Origin: Monilinia fructicola
Lineage: Eukaryota; Ascomycota; Leotiomycetes; Helotiales; Sclerotiniaceae
DNA: 64,000 nt
Reading direction: 5' to 3'
Assembly: GCA_008692225.1 (NCBI GenBank)
Contig: VICG01000004.1
Location: 2,833,001 to 2,897,000 of the forward strand
Shown: in pieces, positions 38,178-50,368 of the stretch
Numbering within the stretch: position 1 is the stretch's first letter
Layout: each line of letters starts with the position of its first letter
Position numbers and translations under genes: made by a program
The notes under the pieces: model-generated
What the model was told of the DNA's origin: nothing
Databases searched by the model: none
What the model saw: only the letters and a program-made list of their open reading frames with translations

Positions 38178-38240
<63 letters not shown>

Positions 38241-38241
38241 T
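38178..38241. repeat. CT dinucleotide microsatellite upstream of MFS gene
   Basis: About 30 CT units with one CC interruption, about 105 bp before the MFS start; probably 5' leader or promoter. Confidence 0.9.
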
Positions 38242-38345
38242 GATGCTCCTTTCTCTTCATTCAATTCTTTCGTTCCGTTACTTTGCCTTGTAAAATCTCG
38301 CAATTATCACCGTCTTCTGTGTCTCCCCATCATAGTTTGATCAAA

Positions 38346-40151
38346 ATGGATGAAGAAAAGAATAGTCAAGGGACTTCATTTTTCTGATGACATAACTCAC
38401 AAACATGTACCTCAATTCTGTTTGAGATGGGAGAGATACTCATATGCACCACAGCGTCCTCGGGGGACTTCAATCATATTAAAAGATGACGAGAATGCTC
38501 GTGATTGGTCTCCTGTGACCAAATACACCATCTCCATTGCCGTCTTGTATACAGGCTTTGCAGCGTAACCTCTCACCTCTCTCCAACACTCTTCCACGTG
38601 CTCATCATATGACAGAACCTTTGCCAATTCAACTTACACAGGAGGCATGCCAGGTATCATAGAATCTTTCGGAACTTCCAAAACACTGGCGGCTTTTCCT
38701 ATATCTTGCTATTCTGCAGGTCTGGGCATCGGTGCATTGTTTTCGACGGCCTTTTCAGAAGTCTTTGGAGAAGGATAGTGTACAGAGTTACTGCACCTTT
38801 GGCTTTGGCTTTCACGATCCTTGGAGGGGCTGCCACAAATTTTGCTACCGTTGCCATCGCCCGAGTATTCGCTGGTCTTTTCGCATCTCCTTGTCTGACG
38901 GTGGGTGGAGGAATTATCAGTGATGTGTGGAATATTAGTCTAGAGAAGACTGGAACCATCTTTGCTGCCTTGTTTGTTCTCCTTGTGGTCGCCGGTACTC
39001 GTAAGTATAATCAGTGAATTGATCACATCCTCTTCGTCCTCAGCCCTTTTCCGCATTTTCACTCCTGCACTCTCTCCACGCTTGAATTCGACTGCTTGCC
39101 TTTGGTGTTGGCCGAGAATCTTCACTGAGAGGAGATTACTGACTTCCTACTGCCACAGAAACTGGACCTATGGCTAGCGCTGCAATAATAACAAACCTTT
39201 CTTGGAGGTGGGAATTTTGGCTTTCAGCTATACTTTTTGGCGTCTCTACAATCATAGCCTATTTGCTCCCCGAGACATACCAACCTCAAATATTACGCCG
39301 ACGAGCTGAATCCAAAATGGGAGTGGTCACAACCAGAGCAACTCTGACTAGACTTGTCCTTACCTCCCTTGGACGGCCTTTACACATGCTCCTAGTTGAA
39401 CCCACGGTTATTTCCTACGGGCTTGGTTATGGCAATAACACAATCTGTGGTATTTTCCTACTTTGTATCATATGCCACGTTATTTCAAAAAACCTATCAT
39501 CACACGCCATATGAAGTCGGAATGGCATTTTTCCCTCTGATGATTGGAAGCATCACTGCCGTTCCGACAATTGCCATTTTCGATCGATTGTTTTACCGAA
39601 AGCCACGGAACGAAGCAATTAGAACAGGGACAAAGGTAGCACCTGAAGAGCGTTTATTTCCAGCTATGCTTGGGTCCATCACCCTTCCCATTTCTTTATT
39701 TTGGTAGGATTGGAAACCCAAACTTCTCCCTATCTACTATGCTGATGTTCTATCAGGCTTGCATGGACAGGTCGTGCAGATATTCCATCAATCATTCCTA
39801 TCTCATCTGGTGGACTGTTCGGCTTCTCCTTTGTCCTGACAATGGTACGTTCCCTAGAGTACCCACAAGTCATCAAACTAACCGAGCAACCCATAGCTAT
39901 GCCTCCCAGTGTACCATAGCGACTTCTACACAGCGCACTATAGCGCATCAATGTTAGCTGCATTAACATTCATGCGATTCTTCGTCTCGGCCTCATTCCC
40001 GCTCATCACACCAACAATCCTCGATACCCTTGGTTTCACATGGGCAAACTCGATGTTGGGATTTATAACAATATCTTTAACACCCATCCCTTGGATCTTA
40101 TATCGATTCGGTCCATACCTCAGAAGCAAAAGTCGATATATCCAAGCATAA
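38346..40151 (+). CDS. MFS transporter (DHA1 type), three single-base frame breaks
   Basis: After correction a continuous 496-residue transporter is obtained and the exon lengths sum to a multiple of three. The start MDEEKNSQGTSF is at 38346. Recognisable parts are ENARDWSPVTKYT before TM1, TYTGGMPGIIESFGTSKTLA, GLGIGALFSTAFSEVFGRR (motif A), RVFAGLFASPCLTVGGGIISD (motif C region), WRWEFWLSAILFG, LLPETYQPQILRRRA, YFVSYATLFQKTYH and the end FGPYLRSKSRYIQA. Introns are 38565-38615, 39001-39158, 39704-39756 and 39845-39896. The frame is broken by one extra T in TTTTT 38379-38383, one missing A in GGAGAAGG at about 38768, and one extra G at GG 39425-39426. Everything else is conserved, so sequence error is more likely than decay. 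It is clearly different in sequence from the MFS gene at 32.5 kb. Confidence 0.85.
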
Positions 40152-41659
40152 CATCGAACAGCATTTCGTTGACGGATCCAAGCCGGGAAACAGTCATCCT
40201 TTCACATCCCTTCTCTTCCGAAATATATAATCCATCCATGCTATCCTTCCCCCTCTCTTCATCAGAATAAATGCCATCGTAGTTAGTCGTGAACAAATCC
40301 AGATGCCGAGTTGCACCTCAATCCTGTCGCTCAAACATCCGCATCCTAGATGGCATCCATCCACATGTATCCGGGCCGTCTCTATATAGTTCCATCTCCC
40401 CATTCGTGTATATCCATGGCCACCCATATCTGTCTATCTATCTATCTATCGATCGATCTAACCAATAGCAGCAAATGATGTAGATTAAATTAGATGCATT
40501 TTATAACTCAAGTTTGGTAGATGGTTTTTGCTCTTCTTCGTAATAATCTTGATGGTTTTATATCCATGTTGAGATATCGAGATGGAGAAGTGGATGTGAA
40601 AGTGGATGTGGAATTTGAATGGGAATGAGAATGAGGATGAGAATTGTTCACGTGATCGGATCGATTTGGGTTTAGGTTTAAAACTACCATAGCTGTCCGG
40701 CTGGTGTCCGGCCTAGCTTGGATTAAATTATATACATGTATCTTACATTACCCCTTCCGGAACAAAAACTCTTACATAAAATCCCAGTCCTTGCAATAAG
40801 GACGGCTACAGATAAATCCTGCATCTACCTTGGTAGAACTCCTCGCCACGCTCATTTTCGTGGTCTCGTGGTGATTAACGAGTAAAGATTGTTACTGTAA
40901 ACTTTGAACTATTGTGTGGTTTCTGTCGTCTTCAAGTAAAAAGACACCTCGTTGAGGTAAAGAAGGACAGTAGTTTTGTCCTGGAATTCTATCAGGCAGC
41001 GAGGAGTTGTTGATGTCTGGGGGTATTTTTGGAATGCGGGATATGGTGAAGGGAGGGGATCTTGGGGGCGCTTTTGCGTGCGATGTTGGATATTTTGATG
41101 ATTGCTTTTTGGGTGTGCGATTTACATATGCTCTTGAATCACGTTTCTTTCTCCCAGGCGGTGTCTTTCCCAAGTTCAAGAAAGTCCAAGGATGAGATAG
41201 GGGATCATATGGCCTACCTCCTCGTACTTTGAAGAAATTCAGTGGATAACTCCGCATCTCAAGGTTTCTAGGATGTCGTCAATCAGTCTTTTACAATGCT
41301 CTTGTCATCTTATACTCAAGATTGACATTTACCGTAAGCTGCCAGACCTGGTACGTGAATATGTTGGAAAAATGGTGAATACTATGGAAATACGGTTGTC
41401 GGATCCCAATACTTATTACACGATCAATATCCTCAACTTTGCGCAAGCGCTAAATTCTATTCTATCTTGTCAACGACTAATAATACAGCACTTGACCGTT
41501 AAACATCCTTGGGTCTTTCATTTCGCTTTATTTAAACCTCTGAGAATATGCGGCGATTAGAATCACCACCTTCACATCTACATACACAGACTGTTAACGA
41601 CGTTCGTTCGCGCTTCTTTAACACTTTATCACGTCACAACAAAAACAACAACAAGAGCC
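40152..41659. other. Intergenic, no supported gene
   Basis: Only short ORFs are present, including one of 95 residues at 41273-41560 (plus strand) with no recognisable domain. A CTAT/CGAT tetranucleotide tract is at 40432-40458. Confidence 0.45.
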
Positions 41660-42965
41660 ATGGTTCTCTCCAAGAAGCAAGAGTCAATTATAATTGATAT
41701 ACTTGGTTTTGCACCAGAGACGTGGATTCCTGCGATAGCTCTCCAGGTTGACAAGATTCCAGCAGAGAACAGAGTGGAATTTGGCGAGAGACTCTTGAAT
41801 AGAATATCCTCGTATCAAGTCAAGGTCCAGCACACCGCATCGATTTTGAGAAGAGGTCCGAATCTTGATCCTAAAGAGAACCATAGAGCATTTTCTTTGA
41901 TGCATGCTTCTTACCTTTCTCATCTCTTCATTGCACATGTAAGATTGATTCATCTTTTGCTATTGACCATGAACTGACAATTGAAATAGCCTACTTTGTG
42001 CGAGCGTCTATGCGATAACCTCATCAAACAGACGCACAATCATGGGTGGAAATACAAGGTGGATCAATGGCGAGAGATCGAAACCAACAAGCTCCAGATC
42101 AAAGATCAACTTGCGGAAGAGATCCATCGAGCACCCCGAAGCGAAACCGATGATCGTTTCTCCCTCTTAGAAATCATGGACGCCATGGAGTACGTAGGGC
42201 AACATCCCACCACCTGCCGCAAGATGCTTGACCTTTGGCCGGAGTACCGCGTTTTTCAAGAATACAATTTGGAGGCTTGGAGCGTGATTGAGGGGGAGGT
42301 CGAGGAGGAATCAAAGCAGGAGCAACGAGCGGCTGCCTCTGCGCGCGAGGGAATGAGCGTTGAGCATCCCAGTGCAACCACAAGAATCACACGCAGTAGC
42401 AGCCGTACTGTCGCCGTCGAGAATTCTTCTAGGAGTCGTGCAAATCAGAAGAAGAGACGCCGTGGCATTTTTCAAAGGCAAGAATGATAAGGGAGACACG
42501 AACAACAATGGAGAGATGGATGAAAAGGAGCCTGAGGTCAAAAAAGCCCGTTATCGCTATCTGGATTCATCCCTTGGTCTTGCGTCAGCCTTGGAATCCG
42601 AGCGTGTTGATGCGACCCATAATCCTGGTGCCAATGGTCCTTTCGATTTTGTTCATGCGAAAAAGCTCGCTGCTGTTGTCGTCTCTGATCGCATAAGTCG
42701 CAGCATGAAGAAAGTTGGTGCTGTGGCTTCTTCTACATCATCCCAATCTGAGGCCACCATTCAAGCTCCAGCCGAACTAGCAGGTACAATGCGCAAGAGT
42801 ACAAACGAAGCTAGAGGTGCGAGCTCTGTTTCGAGCGTTCGCCCTCTTGAGCTTCAAGCTTCTGCTGAACCAGTACGTGTCCTGCGCCGAAACAGACAGA
42901 GAACACAAAAGTATCTCAGCAACATTCAAAATGAGCTTCTTCTCAAAGCCGATCCGGATGCTTAG
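41660..42965 (+). CDS. Hypothetical protein, basic and partly disordered, 417 residues after correction
   Basis: I do not recognise the family. Exon 1 (41660-41938) encodes an alpha-helical start, MVLSKKQESIIIDILGFAPE. An intron at 41939-41989 (GTAAGA..CTGAC..ATAG) joins LFIAH to PTLCERLCDN in phase 0. About 230 helical residues follow, then a low-complexity part with TRITRSSSRT and the basic cluster NQKKRRRG, which could be a nuclear localisation signal. At TTTTT 42468-42472 the frame stops soon after. Removing one T reads on into GKNDKGDTNNNGEMDEKEPE and a serine/alanine-rich tail to TAG at 42963. The two halves share a charged, hydrophilic composition, supporting one gene. A nuclear role is only an inference from the basic cluster. 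Confidence 0.6.
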
Positions 42966-45900
42966 CTGGATTGTCAGATCTCGCTGTGTTCGCTGTCCGC
43001 AACAACTCCTCGATAATGTATGTTTAATTGCGCGATCATTCAGAATGCCATGTTGCAGCGCTCCCTGATCCTCCCTCAAATGTATACCCGTGGCGTATCC
43101 TTTGCTACTGATCATCACGTTCTTTGCCAGCTCACAATCATTTTTGTCTTGTATCCTGGGATACCCTGTGGATTTTTTTGATGCTGGTCACTTTCCATCG
43201 TATCGCATCAACTCCTTACCGTTCCACTATGCGCAGATCAAGAATACGATTTGAAGAGCACATCCCAAGCCCGCTTTCAAGAAATACCCAAGAGCGAGCT
43301 TTGGCCATTCATCATGTGGTTATCGACAGCCTGTCGGTATCTGTCTGATGATTCCCTTCTTTTCTTTTCTTCTCTTTCCTTCTTCCACAGCTACCTCCGC
43401 ACATACATTTTTTGTCCTTATACCATGTACCAGGCAGTTGCGTCTGCATCGCGATGGGCGTCTGATGCAACAGTCGTCAAGGGCTTATGGTTGTTTTCAT
43501 GTACTTTTAGTGTTTAATTCATAATTTACACATTCCCGCGCTTGGGTTTGCCAAAGCAATGTTCCTTCGTGCTGGTATCTATCATGGTGAGTAGGTGACT
43601 CATGTACTTATCTCACCAACGATCCATGTGAACCCTCCATTATTCCCAGTATCCACCCCACGCGCTTCAAGACCTGACTAAACTAATCCAATCCCGTCTT
43701 TCGTATCCAGAAAGAGCATGTGCATACTGCATTGCGAATTTCATCTTGGCAACACTTGGTTGTGGTGCTGCTTGGTTCTTCGCCCAAGCTGCTATCTCGC
43801 TAGTGTCCAGTCACCAGGGGTATCTGTTCGTTCATCACGCTATACATCAACGAGATCGGCGGTCGTTGGAGGCATCGCAGCTGTAGGTCTGGAGAAGCTC
43901 GGCTTGGCGACGAAGCTGCGGCCGCGAGGCGATGATCCCACCGGCCGCATTCAATCCCCCCACACCATCGTCAATGCGTTGTCACAATCGACACGTCCGC
44001 TCCCCCATGCGCCGGCAAACTTGCGCATCTCCATTATCCCCTGCCTTCGGGGTAGAACCGTGCCGGCACTCGTTTTCGTACGTGCTCGGATAGGTTGCGC
44101 GCGCGCTTCTTCGGGTGCGGAGGAGGTTGCTGTGCTTGGTGTGCTCGTTCGTCTAATCCCACTCCGTATTTGTAGGATTTGGATTCAAGTACTCGAGTAT
44201 TATATATATATATACATATATACATACATACATACATACATATATACATACATATATACATACATATCGAATTCGGAAGAAATATCCCGCATAGTGGGCG
44301 CAACGATGAATAGCCTCCCTCCCCACGTCATTCCGCGACAACCCCACAGCATCAACCCCCTCCATCCCATCATCCAACCCCAGCATTCCTCCTAAGAACA
44401 TCGAACAAGTCCACCGCAACCCATCAGACGAAGATCCTTGACCCGTCACGAAGAGATCCTACGCAAATACACACGATTGCCGATCTCGATCCCAACGCAT
44501 GTCCACCCCCATCATTCCCGTCTCCGGGATCCCAGCCAATCTTCTCCAAGAGACGCACATCCGTACCCCCTCCGCATTCGCGTCGGCGCTGCCCCGGAGA
44601 TATGTACACTCCGACCTTGAGAACCCATCGCGAGCTCTTTCCCACGCGCGAAGATCAACCCTCTCGATCGGATTCTGCGCGCGCAATCCGCGCGCGCCAT
44701 CAAGCTACATCCCGTTCGTGTCCTTCCTGCCCCAAGCAAGAACACCCCGTCTCTCCGTCGCGGGCACGCATACCACTTTCTGAGATGTCAACGCGATGGG
44801 AGCCGGCGGGTTCTCTTTGTGGGTTTTGATCGGGATTCTGCATCGCTGTTTTGGGTGGCCGGGTAGGGATGACGTGTAGGGTGTGGGTGAGGTGTAGGGG
44901 ATGCAAGCAAGCAAGCAAGCAAGCGAGCGAGTTTGGTCACGCATGATTCTCTACATCCTTGGTGATATCACCACGAAAAAAGTTCTTTACCGCAATCATC
45001 ACTTTCGGCATGCCATCCTGAATAATCTTCAAACACCCAATTGCATGCCTCGGGTGATGATATCGGACGGTTCGAGAATCTCTGCGCTCGATGCGATAAT
45101 GTGCTTTTTGCAGCCAGCGGCGTTGGATGATCATGCGATTACGGCGTGGGAAGGGGGCCCGGGTTTTGTTGCAATTTGCGCTCTGGGTACTTTTTAATGC
45201 TCCACTGTAGCCCTTATTGTGAGGGTCGGGTCGGTGCTCGTAGATAGGTCGAAGTCGCGAAGGTGAGATTGAGACGGCTTCGGTGTGTATACGGGGTCAT
45301 CCTCAATTATCAGGAGATGGATTGGAAATTCCGCACGGATGATGGTCTTGGACGCAAGATCTAGGTGGTAATCTTTATATGGTTTTGTCCGTGAACCCAG
45401 GCCGAGTCGGATCTTGTTATATAGACTCATGGATATCTAGTGGGAAGATCGTATGGCGGAGAATTAAACGGGGGTTCTTTTGTAATTGGATCTTTCTGGA
45501 ATTTGAAGGGAGTTTCAGCATTGTCATGCATGTCTTTCATTGTGCTGAAGCACGCCATGTGATTAGTGACAACAGGCAAGATATGAGGCTTACCCATGTG
45601 GTGGAAATCAGAGTGCAGCAGGGAGTTTGGAGTGGGGTGGGGAATTCAAGACCGGTTCGTGTCGCTAGTTTTGCGCGTCGAGCTTACGCCAACTAATGAA
45701 TGTGCAGTGAGTGAGTGAGTGGGTTGTTTCATGGAGATGCAGACGGATCATCCAAGCTTTCATCATTTGAGCGGACGCGAAACGAGAAGTGTTGCGGGTG
45801 TGATTGTCTACTTCGAATCTGTCTCAATGAAGAGTGTATATCGTGTCAGACATAAGTCATGTTGTCGTTGATTTCGAAGTTCAAAGTGAGATTATCTTCT

Positions 45901-46185
45901 GTCTGGACGATATTGGGGGTCCCAAGGTGCAAGTGGTTGGTTGAAGTGTCTAGCATCATGTTGTTTTGCAAGGTATCACGTAAATTTGCCTTCAAGAAGA
46001 TACTGGTATCTAATTTTTCGCTCTCGTATTAATTAATGAATAAGTCATGGCTAATCTACTCCATAATTTCCTATTCGATACGCCAATATGTTGTAGTGAC
46101 ACCTTTCAACAATTGAAACGAACCTCAGAGCAGTCTCGAGCATTCCGAAATGTGTGTCTTTCGTGCAGTCTCTACACCCTCCCTT
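42966..46185. other. No supported gene
   Basis: A GC-rich stretch at 43850-44830 has many overlapping ORFs on both strands, none with a recognisable domain or consistent splicing. A TA/TACA microsatellite lies at 44200-44270 and GCAA repeats at 44900-44930. A decayed or short multi-exon gene cannot be ruled out around 44440-44830. Confidence 0.4.
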
Positions 46186-47122
46186 CTAGCGTCGTGGGCA
46201 AGGACACTTGACAACAGGCCCATGGTTATGGTAATCGCAATCTGGTGCCAGGAATGGATCTGCCGGGCTGCCTCCCTCGTCGCTCTCTACGAGAGTCGCA
46301 ATGTCCTGACGCAGTTCCTCGTTACGACACAAGATAGATTCCAGGTCCATGGTTCCGGCACCCTCTGATCCATTTTGAGCCAACTGCCATGCCGCAATTC
46401 GGCAAAACAGAACTCTCAAGGCCGATCGAGAGTTTGTCTGCTTGTAGACTTCCAACCAGCAGGAAGGATTCGGTCGCGTCTTGGTATCGATCATGAACTT
46501 GATGAGGAAGTTGATGGCTTCATTCTCAAGGCGAGTGATTTCGTACAGCTCGGCAAGGATGCAAAGCTTTATGTAGATGGGGAGTCTCATGGATGTAATC
46601 AGGCCGCGAAAGGAACCCTTGGATGTCAATTTGCCCGCTGAACTCGCAGAGTTATCAAAATTGCCATCGATTGTATCCATGTACAGCCATCCTGCCAACA
46701 GCTTGAAGGCGCTTGGATCGTCATTGACTAGGACAACGTCTGGAATGATCTGGTTATCTGGCTCTGCAATCTGTTCAAAGCTATCGCCGAAGGACTCTTT
46801 GAACATGGGGATCTTGTCGCAGAGGAGTTTGTAGTGTATTCTGAAAGTCGCGGTGCCACCAGGTTCCTTGCCGTTTCCTACTTCAATGCGCAAAATCATA
46901 GAACCCAGTTCCCTATAGAGTGCAGTGTCAGATAGCTAGTCTGGAAAGATGCAGAATGTTCAAAACCTACTCGGAAGATAAATGAGATCCAATCTTTGGG
47001 ATGTAATCTTGGTTGGAACGATTGCGAACATGGAGATTAGACCCTTGTATGGTGCTCGGGTTGTCTGTAGCTGAAGCTTCGGCAAGGACTGCAAGAGCGG
47101 GCATCAAACTATCGGAACTCAT
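46186..47122 (-). CDS. BTB/POZ-like protein with C-terminal C-x2-H-x7-C-P motif
   Basis: A 292-residue protein in two exons (47122-46971 and 46912-46186) with a 58-nt intron (GTAGGT..CTATAG). Exon 1 encodes a short polar N-terminus, MSSDSLMPALAVLAEASATD. The spliced region ELGSMILRIEVG leads into a BTB-type fold: FRIHYKLLCDKIPMFKESFG, then DPSAFKLLAGWLYMDTID. A helical part follows: LCILAELYEITRLENEAINF. The C-terminus ends in PDCDYHNHGPVVKCPCPRR, with C-x2-H-x7-C-P. BTB proteins mediate dimerisation and often bring substrates to Cul3 ubiquitin ligases. Two related genes lie within 5 kb. Family assignment is good by pattern; function is unknown. Confidence 0.75.
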
Positions 47123-47990
47123 GCTTGAAACTAAGTTTGATGAGCAGAGGTAGAGAGAGCTTGTAATGGATCTGGCTAGAGTAATAAGATACGAGTCAGC
47201 AGAGGTCTATTACCAGATGTTCAACCAAAGTGCGACATCGGACTAGGAAATTAGACGTACAAAAAGAGCCGCGATCAAAAGAGCTAGAGCCTCGTCTCAC
47301 AAAATGGAAGCGTAACTTGAAAGAAACTGTCTAGTGTGGAAAGCAGAGTCTCTGTGCGGAGCATAACTAGTTGGTAGATATGGGTGTGTCGAGAACCAAA
47401 ATTTTACTTGACAACGCATGTTCTGGTGTCCTGGTATTCGCCCCAAAATATTCCGGATTTACGAGTTTAAATCCAGGCTGTGTGAAGTTTCTGCGCTAGC
47501 GTCTATTGCTGTGATTCACTCTTGTTATTACGTCGCTGGCATACTCAATGTATGGCTTAATCTCGGTTAAGGAGATTTCTTCCAAATGATCATCTTCTGA
47601 TAGGGTTGATATTGTTTGTTTTATCTCAATAGGAAGTGTCTAAGCTTTAGGTGAATATAATTTCAGTTGTATGATCTCAGTTGGAATGAGAGGTTGCAGA
47701 AACGTTCAAATGAATGACGGCGGCCCCCTTGAGTTCATGAGATACGAGCTAAGACCTGAATGTGATAAAGGGAGATCCGAAAACTTCTTGATTACTATAT
47801 ATCATGCAGCGACGAGGTATTGAAGAAGTTGGATTTTCGCCTGAATGATTCCCACGTGACTTGCCCCTTTTCCTGTCACAAACCTTCGCAAGATAATAAG
47901 CCAACGTTTAGTTCTTAAATGGCTCTCAAATAATCAACTTGCCTCGAATATCCACTCAATAACTTGTCAAGGCACATTTCTCTCATTTCA
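47123..47990. other. Intergenic between BTB-like genes
   Basis: About 870 bp with no ORF of note, likely containing the promoter of the minus-strand BTB gene. No motif is distinctive. Confidence 0.4.
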
Positions 47991-47996
47991 TCGAAG

Positions 47997-48731
47997 TCAA
48001 GTAACCCAGCCAATTCTGCTGTTCCTTGGTTTTTTCTTATTAACATTGATGACTGTTGTCGTTCTCCCTGCAACATATGGACAAGTCCATTCAGGTTCCT
48101 GCCGATGATAATCGCAAATAGGTACTTCCGTCGGGTTATTTGGTGACTGCGCTATACCCTTCATCAGTACTAAAGTATCCATCAACATTTCACTGCTTTT
48201 CGACAAGAGTCACAAGACATTGTATATCTGAGTGAGTGCCCAGATACTAGGTTCCGATACGAACCCTCCATCATCGAAGCCATTGCATAAACTGCCCATC
48301 TTGAGAAGAACAATCCCAACCTCGAAGTGGAACATGTGTGCTCGTAGATGTATATACATAAGAGTATCCCAAGCACTAATGCACTTTCTTCAGGTGCTTG
48401 ATTAGGTAGCCCATTCCATTATCAGCAGGCTGTGCAATATGATATTTCTCCTCAACCATCAGCAATTTAGTTAATGTTGTAACGGGGTCGACTGGAGACC
48501 AAAGATGATAATAGTATGTGGTGCGGAACCAACAAGTTCACTATTAGTTTTGATGTAAGGGCTGAGGTGGAAGTTGTCAATTATTTCTTGCTTGTTCTGG
48601 GAGAACTTTGTGGATTGATCTACGTGAATATGTTCCCAAATTGTTACAAAATGATCCATATATATCACTAATATTTTATAGTACTGACTAATTAATTGTT
48701 GTATGAAATCCCGCAGGTGATAGTTGTACAA
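47997..48731 (-). pseudogene. Degraded BTB-like gene, relative of the two flanking genes
   Basis: The C-terminal 69 residues read KSSEMLMDTLVLMKGIAQSP then PICDYHRQEPEWTCPYVAG, which has the same C-x2-H-x7-C-P motif as the genes at 46.2 and 50.4 kb. Upstream pieces (MYIHLRAHMFHFEVGIVLLK, IWALTQIYNVL, YIKTNSELVG) lie in shifting frames with stops, so the body of the gene is broken. The order of pieces and strand match the 46.2-kb gene, suggesting a tandem duplicate that has decayed. Confidence 0.5.
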
Positions 48732-50368
48732 CTATCTTCAGCATTGATGTCACAGTCATGAGCGCTCTTACTAGGGTGCGATCTAGGTTCTTATAATCCT
48801 CAATATCTTTCCTACGTTGCAGCTACTAATATAATACTGAAGACGACTATCATTTGCATTCTCACCACTTTAGTCAGTGCAACATAGCTTACAGTTACTA
48901 CAAAGACTAAACAGGTCTCAAATGTTCAATATACTTTATATGCTTCTCTCATAAATATCGACCGACCAGAACTCGCAAGAGTAAACTGACTCAAAATCTT
49001 TGAACGAAGTTAAAAGTTGATCTGCAACTTGATTACATATCTGGAGTAAAATATATGATCGTAATGATGAGAATTCTCGTGTTTAAGATAAATCTCATGG
49101 TGGGATGCCTTAGTTATGCATACATTCAAGTTTTGTATCCATATTAATAATATAATCTAGAGACTCAGCCCTAGAATTAATAAGACTCTACTAGTTCGAT
49201 TCACTAGAGCTGTGGATGTACGGCTGCATCAACGTAGACTTATCCCACATAGTAGTAAATTCCAACTACAATTATGGCCCTCATAGTTTTCCATAGCTGC
49301 GCCTACACCATAAGTCATTGGTGTACAGCCAATATGCTAACATTCATCTGATATGTTATAACAATGGATTTCAACACTAATTTCCTCGCCTCTTGTTTAA
49401 GAACTATTACACAACTCCAAAACAGTCATCTAAATTTGTACAAAACACTTTCCCTATGAATACCACAACTAAATATATCAACGATTTTTGCATCCCTTCT
49501 CACAAAATATCTACTTCACGGATCCCTATGAAAAACCCACAGATATATCATTCAATGGCTACAATGAGTTCAATTTGTCATGTTCATGACAGAGGCGAAC
49601 ATTCCCCATTTGAGGTTTTGGAAAAAGAGTTGGATATCATTAACTATAATCAGACCCATGAGGGGGAAATTAAGAACGAAAAATAATTAAAGAATAATTG
49701 CTCCTTTTGTAATTTTTTTCAAGTTAATAATTAATATTTACATGTCAAAAATTAGTCATTCAAAGCTACGTTCAAATTGACTGATTATCAAAACAATTGT
49801 TTCAATACATCGCTAAATGATAGACTGTATTTACCCGAGTACTTACTGGTATTAAACGAGAGCTAAGCGAGACAAAAACCTTTTGTCGTCCCTTTCAAAT
49901 ATCTTGGTATCCAAATAGCTACGGGGTTACCTAAAACCTGCATTTTTCAATGGTACTAGGTAAATGGAATATAAAAGAGACAGGAAAGTACTGTGTATCA
50001 TGCAATGACTCTTATGTAACTACCAATCTAATTAGCGCCCTTCCAAGCCACATATCCCTCATATCCCTGATATCCCTATGCGACATGACCAAGATTTACA
50101 GCCTAAGTAGATTTAGAACCTCTAACTGTTATTAGGGAACTTCAAAGGTGAATCAAGATCGGGTAAGATCGGGATTCATTACCGAAATTAGCTCAGGTCC
50201 TCCAAAATCACCCCATCGTCTTCTTGAATTTCGAGGCAGCAACAGGATCTTGGACAACAAAAATTCTGACATATCAGTTCTTTCTTCCGACTTACTCAAT
50301 CTACCTTACTATCAACAACACTAAACAGTCCCAAAGTTGATCACTTCTACCATCCTTAAACTCACAAG
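48732..50368. other. Intergenic, no supported gene
   Basis: AT-rich but not RIP-like. An ORF at 49393-49686 lacks an ATG at its listed start and shows no domain. Nothing else is recognised. Confidence 0.45.

Noticed and set aside
43718..44395. 225-codon ORF on the plus strand
   Set aside because: It runs through a TA/TACA microsatellite (IYIYIYTYIH...) and has no domain; a partial real exon upstream cannot be excluded.
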